NCBI RefSeq assembly: GCF_000316645.1
Contig: NC_019684.1
Location: 4,810,001 to 4,874,000 of the forward strand
Source of the DNA: Nostoc sp. PCC 7524
GTDB taxonomy: Bacteria > Cyanobacteriota > Cyanobacteriia > Cyanobacteriales > Nostocaceae
Direction: 5' to 3'
DNA length: 64,000 bases
The position numbers were made by a program, and so were the translations under genes. Under the pieces are notes generated by a model, which had not been told where the DNA came from, made no database searches, and worked only from the letters and a program-made list of their open reading frames with translations. This document shows, one piece after another, positions 16,998 to 25,668 of the stretch (positions are counted from its first letter, which is position 1; each line of letters starts with the position of its first letter).

Positions 16998-17744
16998 ATG
17001 TTGCAAGCATATACCCCAGAAATTACCGATTCCTCTGCTTTAGAACCTGTGATTGCTGTACATAACCTCAATCACTACTTTGGCTCAGGTGGACTACGTA
17101 AACAAGTATTATTTGAGATTAATTTAGAGATTCAAGCTGGGGAAATTGTGATTATGACTGGCCCTTCTGGCTCAGGTAAAACTACCCTGTTAACTCTGAT
17201 GGGTGGCTTACGTTCGGCTCAAGAAGGGAGTATGAAAATTTTAGGACAGGAAATCTGCGGTGCTGGTAAAAGACAGTTAACCAAATTACGCCGCCAGATT
17301 GGTTATATTTTCCAGGCGCATAACCTGATGACATTTTTAACAGCTAAAGAAAATGTGCGAATGTCTCTGGAATTGCATGATGAGTATTTAAATCAGGATA
17401 TCAACGCCAAGGCGATCGCCATGCTAGAGAGCGTAGGATTGGGAGATCATGTAAATTACTACCCAGAAAATTTATCTGGGGGACAAAAACAACGAGTTGC
17501 GATCGCTCGTGCTTTAGTCAGCCATCCTAAGATTGTCTTAGCAGATGAACCTACAGCCGCACTCGATAAAAAATCTGGACGGGATGTTGTAGAACTAATG
17601 CAGAAATTAGCTAAAGAACAAGGCTGTACAATTTTGCTAGTTACCCACGATAACCGCATTTTAGATATTGCTGACCGAATTATCTATATGGAAGATGGTC
17701 AACTTAAAAGTGATGATGTAGATATTACTGCCAATATGCACTAG
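16998..17744 (+). CDS. devA: DevA-type ABC transporter ATP-binding protein
   Basis: 248 residues. Walker A GPSGSGKTT, signature LSGGQKQRVAIARAL, Walker B IVLADEPTAALD and the switch His in LLVTHD are all intact. It belongs to the MacB/LolD-like ATPases that power DevC. It lies 41 bp after devC and is the last gene of the TetR-devB-DUF2834-devC-devA unit. Confidence 0.92.
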   Translation: MLQAYTPEITDSSALEPVIAVHNLNHYFGSGGLRKQVLFEINLEIQAGEIVIMTGPSGSGKTTLLTLMGGLRSAQEGSMKILGQEICGAGKRQLTKLRRQIGYIFQAHNLMTFLTAKENVRMSLELHDEYLNQDINAKAIAMLESVGLGDHVNYYPENLSGGQKQRVAIARALVSHPKIVLADEPTAALDKKSGRDVVELMQKLAKEQGCTILLVTHDNRILDIADRIIYMEDGQLKSDDVDITANMH

Positions 17745-17798
17745 GCTTTGCAAAACTCAAACTCTTTTTCTTCTGCTTCTCCTATTTATTTACCAAAG

Positions 17799-19013
17799 TT
17801 ATCCGATTAACTGAGCAACCCTAATTGCAGAAGTGATAGCTCCTTCATGCAATCCATCTCCAAGATAAGCTCCTGCATGGTAAGTATTATTCTCACCATT
17901 GGTCATAATAATTTCGTTTCTATATCTGAAGGATTCGACCGTATATAGGGGCGTATGATGTTCTTGAATATGAAGAATTTTGTTTTGAGCAATCAAATTA
18001 TCTAGATTAAAAGCCAAACTGTATTGAAGGGAAGATGATACACCACAAAGTCTGTTGAGATAAGCGTTATATCCCCACCCTTTATTAGTCTTGAAAAAAT
18101 CAAATTCCGCAGGTTCTTTAATGCCGTGTCGAGCATACATGGAAGTATCTGTATGGATGATAGTTTTTACTTGGTTTTTCTGCCATCCTGAAAATCGTTT
18201 AATTTCTTCATTATTCGGATCAGATAATAACTTGATTACTTGGTCAGGTGGTGTTGCAAAAACAACTTTATCAAAAAGATACTTCACACCATCTGATAAG
18301 GCAATTCTTACATCATTAGCTTGTCTAAAAATTTCTACAATTTCAACATTAAGAAAAATCTCACCTCGAAAGCGTTCTAAGATTTTCTCAATATAAGAAT
18401 ACACACCTCTTTTCACCCTCACCCAGTTGACAAAAATATAATCTCTTAGGGTAAGAATTCCCATTTCTGCGGGGAAGTTATCAATTAGCTCAAAAGCCAT
18501 TGAGTAGCTATACATCATCAATAATTTCAGCCAATCATTCCGGATACATTGTCTGGTTAAAAATTTAGAAATTGGCTGATTCTGCAATTGCTGAGTTGGT
18601 GTAAAGTGCGTTTTTAACCATAACCCAGCAGCACCAGCATAGAGAGTATTGAGCCTCAGAGATGCAATTAAATGCTGAATTCCTGTAAAGTTTTTTTGAA
18701 TCATCACAGACGAGAGAATGTGATGACCATCTGGCAAAAATAATCCTGAACCTATATGAACTGGCTCTAATTCTACCTCTAACTCTTGCATTAATTTTAA
18801 AAAGTTGTGAAAATTCAAAGGAAATTCTAGTACACCACCTTCTAAAATTTGCTCACAATCAGATTGATTAGGTTTAATGTTTTTATTTAATGTGCGAATA
18901 TGTCCGCCCAAAATAGGTTTTTTTTCAAAAATCGTGACGTGATGACCTTGTTTATCAAGCAGATATGCCGTTACCATACCGCTTGCTCCGCCCCCAATAA
19001 TCGCGATTTTCAT
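17799..19013 (-). CDS. FAD-dependent amine-oxidase-like oxidoreductase
   Basis: 404 residues. The FAD-binding Rossmann motif GGGASGMVTAYLLDKQG and a following FEKKPILGGHIRT segment are of the NAD(P)/FAD-binding amine oxidase and protoporphyrinogen oxidase-like group. A C-terminal AGAYLGDGLHEGAITSA is the second FAD contact typical of this fold. The substrate is unknown. It lies behind another flavoprotein gene on the same strand, separated by a 268-bp repeat-filled gap. Confidence 0.82.
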   Translation of the reverse strand: MKIAIIGGGASGMVTAYLLDKQGHHVTIFEKKPILGGHIRTLNKNIKPNQSDCEQILEGGVLEFPLNFHNFLKLMQELEVELEPVHIGSGLFLPDGHHILSSVMIQKNFTGIQHLIASLRLNTLYAGAAGLWLKTHFTPTQQLQNQPISKFLTRQCIRNDWLKLLMMYSYSMAFELIDNFPAEMGILTLRDYIFVNWVRVKRGVYSYIEKILERFRGEIFLNVEIVEIFRQANDVRIALSDGVKYLFDKVVFATPPDQVIKLLSDPNNEEIKRFSGWQKNQVKTIIHTDTSMYARHGIKEPAEFDFFKTNKGWGYNAYLNRLCGVSSSLQYSLAFNLDNLIAQNKILHIQEHHTPLYTVESFRYRNEIIMTNGENNTYHAGAYLGDGLHEGAITSAIRVAQLIG

Positions 19014-19055
19014 ATTTCACCACCATACTAATTAGAACGGTGTAAATAATTAAAG

Positions 19056-19104
19056 GTTTGTAGTAAGGACTTTAGTCCTTCTTTTAAAACTAAAGTCCTT
19101 ACTA
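19056..19104. repeat. Dispersed hairpin repeat (GTAGTAAGGA family)
   Basis: AGTAAGGACTTTAG and its reverse complement CTAAAGTCCTTACT flank a 14-nt loop, giving a 14-bp stem. Related copies occur at 6244, 39854, 47593 and 54644. Confidence 0.8.
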
Positions 19105-19130
19105 GAACACCAATTCAGTATTCCTAGAAG

Positions 19131-19217
19131 AACCCCTCCCCCAGCCCCTCCCCTGCAAGGAGAGGGGAGTTTTGCTCCTCCTTCCCTAGTAGGGAAGGAG
19201 GTTGGGGGGTTAGGTTT
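19131..19217. repeat. Long C/G-rich inverted repeat
   Basis: A block beginning AACCCCTCCCCCAGCCCCTC and ending with a G-rich near-complement (GGTTGGGGGGTTAGG) folds into a long hairpin with inner palindromes (CTCCCCTGCAAGGAGAGGGGAG-type and CTTCCCTAGTAGGGAAG). It is a repeat type common in cyanobacterial intergenic DNA and may stop transcription between the two flavoprotein genes. Confidence 0.7.
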
Positions 19218-19281
19218 TTCATTACTGAATCGATGCTCTAGGAACTTAATGACAATAATTTATTTTGAATTTTGAATTGAT

Positions 19282-20820
19282 TCATCCTTTAGATAAAATC
19301 ACATCTCCTGATAATCTTTGATAGAGGATTGCCCCAGTCCAAAACGTAGCTGCAAAACCTGGGTATCCAGATGAGGCATTACAGAAATAAAAATTATTTA
19401 AAGATGTCTCATGGTTTAATCTGCCCAGTCCCATATTTTTAGGGGTGAGATTAGATCCATAGGAATTACCTTTGGGACACCAACAAAACCGCTCATTAGT
19501 CGTAGGACTACCAGTGATTTTAAAAACGAGATATTTTCTAAAATCGGGAATATAGTTTTTTTCGACTACATCTAGGATAAAGTTTAAAATTTCCTCTTTT
19601 TTACGTCTGTAAAGCTTTTTATTACTTGCTTGCAATTCTTTAAAGTAATCATAATTGGCAACTGTTAAAAACTCGATAATTTGATATCCTTCTGGACAGT
19701 CACGTTCATCATCTGTCATTAACGTAGGTGTAGTAATGGCAAAACTGGGATTAGAATAGTCATGCTTTTCATACATTTGATAAAATGCTTCATTCAAACC
19801 CCGATGACCAGTATGAAAAGTATTCCATTTGCCAAATCCATAGTCTCGCAGATCAATATCCTTTACAACGCAGTAGGCCATAAAGTTGGAAGGGGAATAC
19901 TCATAGTTAAGCTTTTTACGTACCTTTTTTGAGAAATTCTCTACTCCGATCATCTGGGCAGCTTTTTGAGGGTCTATATTGCAGATAATAGTGTCAGCAG
20001 TAAATTCATATTTTTGCTGATTGATTCTATTAATTGCCTTGACTCCAGTGATAGTTTTATTGGTGAGTGTAAAATCAGTAACTTCCAAATTAAGAAGAAC
20101 TTCACCACCATTTTCTGTAATGCTGTTAACTAAAGAATTAATTACATGATCAAAATGATGCGTAGGATAAAAAGCACCTTCTTGATAGCTAGTGAATAAA
20201 ATCACCCAAGCGTAAAAAGAAAGTTGATCAGGAGGTAGTAAAAAGTCTGGCCATTGCAAGGCTAAAAGTGTTTGTGCTTCTTGAGGTAATTTGAATTGAT
20301 CAAAAACATCTTGCAGTGTACTATGCAAATACTTGACGGCAGATAATACTTTACTAAGATGTTTAAATAATTCCGTAGGGATGACTGGGGGTGATAATAT
20401 CTTTAATCCCTCACTGGTTTTTTTAACTTCCAGGATAAATTGCCGAATCTGCTCGGCATTTTGGGGAAAAAGTTGAGATAACCGCCGAATTAACTCTTGA
20501 GATTGTGAGGGAATATCCAGCGAGTAGCCGGGCATTCTCATGTGATCAAAGCCATCAGGTTCATATCGCTCGAAGGTGACTACTTTATCCAAGTTCAATT
20601 TTTTTAAAACTCGATTGACAGTGTGTCCTTCGCCACAATCCCAAACGTAATGCAGTTGGGCATTAAACTTGTATTTTTTTGCCATCGTAAACGTATGTCC
20701 AAAGCCTCCTGGATGCTCATGAGACTCCAAGACTTGAACTTTTTTACCAGCTTTTGCCATCAAAGCACCAAAGACTAATGCTGACAAGCCACTACCTACA
20801 ATCAGGTAATCTGTTTTCAT
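19282..20820 (-). CDS. Phytoene-desaturase-like FAD/NAD(P) oxidoreductase
   Basis: 512 residues. N-terminal dinucleotide fold VGSGLSALVFGALMAKAGKK followed by LESHEHPGGFGHTF, and the C-terminal CNASSGYPGFAATFWTG contact, place it in the CrtI/CrtO/retinol saturase-like superfamily. The substrate is not evident; carotenoid, retinoid or other polyene chemistry is possible. It is divergent from the truncated LysR gene (226-bp gap), so that regulator may once have controlled it. Confidence 0.82.
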   Translation of the reverse strand: MKTDYLIVGSGLSALVFGALMAKAGKKVQVLESHEHPGGFGHTFTMAKKYKFNAQLHYVWDCGEGHTVNRVLKKLNLDKVVTFERYEPDGFDHMRMPGYSLDIPSQSQELIRRLSQLFPQNAEQIRQFILEVKKTSEGLKILSPPVIPTELFKHLSKVLSAVKYLHSTLQDVFDQFKLPQEAQTLLALQWPDFLLPPDQLSFYAWVILFTSYQEGAFYPTHHFDHVINSLVNSITENGGEVLLNLEVTDFTLTNKTITGVKAINRINQQKYEFTADTIICNIDPQKAAQMIGVENFSKKVRKKLNYEYSPSNFMAYCVVKDIDLRDYGFGKWNTFHTGHRGLNEAFYQMYEKHDYSNPSFAITTPTLMTDDERDCPEGYQIIEFLTVANYDYFKELQASNKKLYRRKKEEILNFILDVVEKNYIPDFRKYLVFKITGSPTTNERFCWCPKGNSYGSNLTPKNMGLGRLNHETSLNNFYFCNASSGYPGFAATFWTGAILYQRLSGDVILSKG

Positions 20821-21046
20821 CGCTTACGAGTTAGAACAATGTAAGCTAAATGTGCATTACCTTAATGTAGTTTTTCATGAATCCTGAGAGGGATTTACGA
20901 TTTTTGAATACTGATGTGTCTCTGTCTTTAGAATGTAGACATCTGAGATCATCTTGCATAAGATTACTTCTGGCTATGACTAAATACATAGAAATAAATA
21001 GAAGTTCAACAACGTCTCAAAATAAATGGGAACATAGTAATTAACC

Positions 21047-21340
21047 ATGAAAATTTCCCAACTTCGCGCCGTAGTTGCAGTAGCGGAGCGCGGCAATTTT
21101 AGTGAAGCTGCTTTAGAATTACAACTGACTCAACCGGCAGTGAGTCATGCGATCGCGACTTTAGAAGAGGAATTAGGTATACTTTTATTCGCTAGAGGTC
21201 GTCATGGTGCTGCTTTAACACCTGCGGGGGAGCGCATCCTGCATCATATTCGTCAGGCGATGCAGCATTTAGAGATGATGCAGCAAGAAGCCAACCTCCA
21301 TAAAGGTTTACGAGACGAGATGCGTAAAGCCCCAGTATAA
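21047..21340 (+). pseudogene. Truncated LysR-family regulator gene
   Basis: Only 97 residues remain of a protein normally about 300 long. The N-terminal helix-turn-helix is perfect for LysR (FSEAALELQLTQPAVSHAI, then TLEEELGILLFAR), and the linker helix runs to about residue 85. The last dozen residues (KGLRDEMRKAPV) are encoded by a repeat matching the left end of the TnpB element at 6309, so an IS-end remnant replaces the effector domain. The HTH fragment could still bind DNA. Beyond the repeat, an unrelated short open stretch to 21441 shows no LysR features. Confidence 0.8.
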
Positions 21341-21360
21341 AATGGCGGGGAGTATGTCAA
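21305..21360 (+). mobile_element. IS605-end remnant or MITE inside the lysR gene
   Basis: GGTTTACG and CGTAAAGCC arms around AGACGAGATG match the first hairpin of the element at 6309-6336. Next come a CCCC/GGGG hairpin and AGTATGTCAA, matching the AGTGTCAA right end at 7663-7670. Both ends in only 56 bp suggest a minimal non-coding derivative mobilised by an IS200/IS605 transposase, or a deletion product. Confidence 0.65.
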
Positions 21361-21473
21361 CAGAGATGATTCCGTTTTCTGAGCGTTGGGGATTTACGTC
21401 TGCTGCACCTAAATTTGCATTAATGTACAGATACAACTAGAGATAAGGAAGTAGGAGAGCAGAGGAGGTTTTA

Positions 21474-21521
21474 CCCCAATCCCCAGTCCCCAATCCCCAG
21501 TCCCCAATCCCCAGCCCTCAA
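21474..21521. repeat. Heptamer array CCCCAAT / CCCCAGT
   Basis: Six or so units of CCCCAAT and CCCCAGT just beyond the end of the GH65 gene. The same unit in opposite orientation fills 25441-25494. Confidence 0.85.
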
Positions 21522-23785
21522 TCCATGACACTCACATAGATAGGAACTTTTGCTTCCTGTACTACCATTGCCATTGCCATATCTGGTTGTAAGTCAAACT
21601 CATGCCATTCGTTGCGCCATTGCAGGCGAAACTTCAGACGTTTCCAAGTAGGTGGTAAGTTAGGACAAGCCATTGGGCCAAATTGAGTCAATCTGATACC
21701 TGCAAAGCCGAAAACTACAGCTTGCCAAACTCCTCCCGCACTGGCGGCGTGAATACCTTCGGCGGCGTTAAGTCTGACATCTTCTAAGTCTACTAATGCA
21801 GCTCTTTGGAAATGGGTGTAGGCTTGAGTCGGTTGATTTAAGTCACAAGCTAAGACAGCGTGAATTGCTGGGCCTAGGGAAGAACCATAGGTGTGGTCGG
21901 TGCGCTGGTTATAATAGTCCCAGTTGGCCTTGAGGGTGTTGTAGTCATAACGCTGACGCAGCAAGTAAAGCAGCATCAATACGTCCGGCTGCTTGAGAAT
22001 TTGCTTTTGGCTGGTGGCTTCAATACCTAATAAACCTTGCAAAGATTTAGTCCGGGGTTCGTAATCAGCCAAGTTGACATCTTCTAACTGGAAGAATCCT
22101 TCAAATTGCTCAATCAAACCTGTGGCTGCATCTTGATTGACAAATATCCGTTCTTGAATTTCTGCCCACCGATGTAGACGTTCTGTGGTTAAGTTCAGCT
22201 GTTCTACTAACTGAGCCGACTTTTCTGGGTAGACGTGTTTGAACCAGTCCCACAGTGCCAAAGCTGAGTATAAATGCCACTGTACCATGAGGTTGGTAAA
22301 AGCGTTATTATCGACGCGATCGTGATTTTCATCAGGGCCGATGACATCTAAAATGTCATAGCTGTGGCGCTGTGGGTTCCACTGCACCCGACTTTCCCAA
22401 AAAATCGCTGTATCGAGGATAATTTCTGCGCCATAGTCCCGCATCCAGTCATCATCATCGGTAGTTTGCCAGTAATGCCAAACTGCATAAGCGACATCAG
22501 CAGTGATATGCACTTCAATATCACCGCACCAGATTCTGACTAATCCACCATTAGCATCTGGAACCCAACGGGGGGTAACTTCATCACCTGTGGTGGCGCT
22601 TTCCCAAGCAAACATGGCTCCTTGATAACCAGCTTCTTGGGCTTTGCGTCTAGCTCCTGGTAAGGTGTGGTAGCGGTAGGTGAGTAGATTACGGGCTATG
22701 GCTGGTTGAGTGTAGGTAAGAAAGGGCAGGATAAAAATTTCTGTGTCCCAAAAGATGTGTCCACGATAGGCAAAACCGGAGAGGGTTTTGGGGGGGATGC
22801 TAACTCTGTCGTCTTGGCGGGGTGCGGCTGCTAGTACCTGAAAAAGATTGTAACGGACACTGAGTTGGGAGAGGCGATCGCCTTCAATCAAAATATCACT
22901 GTTTTGCCACACTTGTTCCCAGGCGGCAATGTGCGCTGCTAGTAGGGTAGCGTATCTGGGTTCATCAGCTAGTTTTTGTAGGGCGGCTGCTATGGGGTTG
23001 TCTGTTTCCCGTGAAGTAAACAGGGTGACGATTTTCTCTACAGCTACCGTCTTGCCTGGATGAGAGGAAAAAGTAGTTGTCAATGAGGAAAATCCAGATT
23101 TCTGAGCAACATACACAGAAGCAGTATCTTCACCGTCTACCACCAACTTGGCAGCCATCCCCAACTGAATCTCTGAACCCAGAGTTTGACTTTGCAGCCA
23201 GATAATTTCACCTACACCACCTTGGTTTAAAGTCCGCCAATGGGGGATACCTTGAGTTGTTGGTTCAGCATCAAAGCTGACTTCAACTTTGATATCACCT
23301 GTAAAATCAACAGATGTAATTTCACACCGAATTGCTAAGAGGTGTTGATCTGCCAAACTGGTAAAACGCTGAAAGTGCAAATCTAAAGTATGTCCTTTAG
23401 GAGAACGCCAACGTACATCACGGCTAACTAAACCTAAACGCAAGTCAAGGCGACGCTCATAATTCAGAATTTCGCCAGCATTCATGCTAAAGCTTTCTCC
23501 TGCAACTGTCACCACTAAGGGCAACCAGTTGGGACAATTCACCAGTTCAGTGTAAGCAATGGCTGTGTCATCATAAACACCATTAATTAGTGTTGCCGCA
23601 GAATCTTCGGGATATCCTTCTTCAAAAGTTCCCCGTGTGCCTAAATAACCATTACCAAGGGTAAAGACAGTTTCTTTGTGGTGTAACTTTGACGAATCAA
23701 ATTCTGTTTCAATAACGTTCCAGTCATTGGTTTCAAGCAGTTCCTGGGTGGATGGATAGTTTTCAACAGATAAATCTTCAATCAT
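21518..23785 (-). CDS. Glycoside hydrolase family 65 protein (disaccharide phosphorylase type)
   Basis: 755 residues, the usual length of GH65. The family splits alpha-linked glucose disaccharides such as maltose, trehalose or kojibiose with phosphate, giving beta-glucose-1-phosphate, or hydrolyses them. The N-terminal beta-sandwich (ETVFTLGNGYLGTRGTFEEG), the (alpha/alpha)6 catalytic barrel with HIFWDTEIF, and the general acid Glu in IGPDENHDRVDNN (about residue 483) are clear. The C-terminal AAEGIHAASAGGVWQ is the phosphate-site region. No beta-phosphoglucomutase gene is adjacent, so the exact sugar cannot be assigned. Confidence 0.9.
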   Translation of the reverse strand: MIEDLSVENYPSTQELLETNDWNVIETEFDSSKLHHKETVFTLGNGYLGTRGTFEEGYPEDSAATLINGVYDDTAIAYTELVNCPNWLPLVVTVAGESFSMNAGEILNYERRLDLRLGLVSRDVRWRSPKGHTLDLHFQRFTSLADQHLLAIRCEITSVDFTGDIKVEVSFDAEPTTQGIPHWRTLNQGGVGEIIWLQSQTLGSEIQLGMAAKLVVDGEDTASVYVAQKSGFSSLTTTFSSHPGKTVAVEKIVTLFTSRETDNPIAAALQKLADEPRYATLLAAHIAAWEQVWQNSDILIEGDRLSQLSVRYNLFQVLAAAPRQDDRVSIPPKTLSGFAYRGHIFWDTEIFILPFLTYTQPAIARNLLTYRYHTLPGARRKAQEAGYQGAMFAWESATTGDEVTPRWVPDANGGLVRIWCGDIEVHITADVAYAVWHYWQTTDDDDWMRDYGAEIILDTAIFWESRVQWNPQRHSYDILDVIGPDENHDRVDNNAFTNLMVQWHLYSALALWDWFKHVYPEKSAQLVEQLNLTTERLHRWAEIQERIFVNQDAATGLIEQFEGFFQLEDVNLADYEPRTKSLQGLLGIEATSQKQILKQPDVLMLLYLLRQRYDYNTLKANWDYYNQRTDHTYGSSLGPAIHAVLACDLNQPTQAYTHFQRAALVDLEDVRLNAAEGIHAASAGGVWQAVVFGFAGIRLTQFGPMACPNLPPTWKRLKFRLQWRNEWHEFDLQPDMAMAMVVQEAKVPIYVSVMD

Positions 23786-24480
23786 CAGTATTAAGACCTA
23801 ATCCTTTGAGGTTAGTTGTTGATAGGATGAAACCGCATCTCTGGGAGTTATAGATATTTCCTTCTCCTCCTTTGATTGTTGATGGTTTGATTTAGTTTCA
23901 TCAGCAACAGTAGCAAGCTCAACTAATAGAAACTATCCCAATTTCATCTATCTATGGTTAGGTTTTATAACGCACATTGCAGCCATTATCCGAGATGCTC
24001 TACCAATTGATACATTTTTTTATATAAATTGCCAACGGTGAGATTTTTTTTAATTAGGAGTAATGTGATGAAAGTACATATATTTGGCAATATTAGCGAT
24101 AATAATGCTAATTTTTGTTGAATTTCTTAAGCCAGCAAATCTATTTGAATAAGCAGATGATTTACTCGCGCGCAGACGCAGAAGCAAAGAACGCATAGTT
24201 GCCGCAGGAAGGGTGTACACACAAGTCTGGGTTGAGCGCATCTGTCCCGCCTCGGAATTAATTCCGAGTCTCATAGCGCAAGTCCTCTGAAAGAGGACTC
24301 AGGGACTTCCAACTAAAAAAATATACAATCGCGAGGGGTAGCAGAGGGAGAGGATGAATCTGATCAATATCTTTGCTCTGACTCATTGAATAATTTATTT
24401 TCTGGAAGTCCCTCAACAAAAAGTTTGTTCTAGTCCACGCTTTGTGGACTTTGGCTATGAGCCTGGAACTTTTATCCCAA
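23786..24480. other. Gene-free region with small hairpins and a tRNA-like fragment
   Basis: 695 bp without a convincing gene. It contains a palindrome CTCGGAATTAATTCCGAG near 24251, an 8-bp hairpin (AGTCCTCT/AGAGGACT near 24281), and a 7-bp hairpin (AGTCCAC/GTGGACT near 24433) just beyond the MoxR gene end that may terminate it. On the minus strand 23983-24013 reads like a tRNA D arm (TCAATTGGTAGAGCA) without the remaining arms. Confidence 0.5.
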
Positions 24481-25431
24481 TTACCTTGGTACTGGCACTT
24501 GATTTACTACCGATGCAATTACCGCATCAATTTGTAAACCATCTAGCATGGCTTCCGGTTTGAGAATTAAACGATGACGCAACAAGGGCGATGCTACTGC
24601 TTTAACATCATCTGGCGTGACAAAATCCCTACCAGCTAACCAAGCAGCCGCTTGAGATGTCTGCAACCAAGAACCCGCCGCACGAGGAGATGCACCTAAA
24701 GCTAAGTCAGGATACTGGCGTGATGTTCTTACCAAGGCTAATAGGTAGTCAATAATCGCCTCTGATACCTTCACTGCTTTGACTGCTTGCCTTGCTTTTA
24801 AGATTTCTGCTACTGTGGCGACTGCTTGCAAACGGTTAATATCCCAGCGCCTGGCTGCGAAACCATTCTGACGATTGAGTAACATTTGCTTTTCGGCAGC
24901 TTGATCAGGGTAATCTACTACTAGCTTGAATAAAAATCTGTCTAGTTGTGCTTCTGGTAAAGGATAAGTGCCTTCAAATTCTAAGGGGTTTTGGGTGGCA
25001 ATTACCCAAAATAAATCCGGTAATGGCAAGCTTTCGCCATCTAGGGTGACTTGCATTTCTTCCATTGCTTCTAGCAAAGCCGCTTGTGTCTTGGGAGGAG
25101 TACGGTTAATTTCATCTGCTAGTAACACTTCGGTAAATACTGGCCCTTTTTTCAAAGTAAAATTGCGACTATTCAGATCAAAAATATTTGTCCCAGTAAT
25201 ATCGGAGGGCAATACATCCGGTGTTAATTGCACTCGGCGAAACTCTGCTTGAATTAATTGCGCTAAGACTTTTACCAAGAGTGTTTTACCTGTTCCCGGT
25301 ACACCCTCTAAAATAATATGTCCGCCTGCTAATAATGCTACCAGTAGTTGCTGTACCAGGCTGGATTGTCCTACTACGATTTGGTTAAGTTTTTCACCAA
25401 GATGAATTAAGACTGGACGGGTTTCACTCAT
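24481..25431 (-). CDS. MoxR family AAA+ ATPase
   Basis: 316 residues. Walker A GVPGTGKTLL, Walker B LLADEINRTPPKTQ, sensor 1 ATQNPLEFEGTYPLPEAQLD and the C-terminal lid helices mark the MoxR AAA+ group, which acts as a chaperone-like ATPase often tied to von Willebrand or DUF58 proteins. It is the last gene of a DUF4129-DUF4350-MoxR unit. A 237-bp gap rich in heptamers separates it from DUF4350. The usual DUF58 partner is not found nearby. Confidence 0.92.
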   Translation of the reverse strand: MSETRPVLIHLGEKLNQIVVGQSSLVQQLLVALLAGGHIILEGVPGTGKTLLVKVLAQLIQAEFRRVQLTPDVLPSDITGTNIFDLNSRNFTLKKGPVFTEVLLADEINRTPPKTQAALLEAMEEMQVTLDGESLPLPDLFWVIATQNPLEFEGTYPLPEAQLDRFLFKLVVDYPDQAAEKQMLLNRQNGFAARRWDINRLQAVATVAEILKARQAVKAVKVSEAIIDYLLALVRTSRQYPDLALGASPRAAGSWLQTSQAAAWLAGRDFVTPDDVKAVASPLLRHRLILKPEAMLDGLQIDAVIASVVNQVPVPR

Positions 25432-25440
25432 AAATAGTCA

Positions 25441-25494
25441 TTGGGGATTGGGGATTGGGGATTGGGGATTGGGTACTGGGGATTGGGGATTGGG
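25441..25494. repeat. Heptamer array GGGGATT
   Basis: Seven or more GGGGATT units, with two variant GGGTACT/GGGTAAA-type breaks, lying directly upstream of the MoxR start. Its closeness means it may be inside the leader of the MoxR message. Confidence 0.9.
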
Positions 25495-25668
25495 TAAAAA
25501 TTTTACCTTGTCTACTTTGTCTACCTTGCGTCCCTACTCCCTAATTTCTCATTGCAACTTATGGAGGTTACTGTACCTCAGAAAATCCAGAATGACTATA
25601 TCAAATCATTACAAGTGGGCAGCCAAAATCAGCGTAGAAAAATATACCCAATCTCCAATCCCCAATCC

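Noticed and set aside
14128..17744. Assigning the exporter to heterocyst glycolipid export
   Set aside because: DevBCA paralogues are numerous and a TetR gene and DUF2834 are unusual companions; the canonical role cannot be claimed from sequence alone.
24050..24274. 74-codon minus-strand frame
   Set aside because: It lies in a repeat- and hairpin-rich gap, begins inside a palindrome, and shows no domain.
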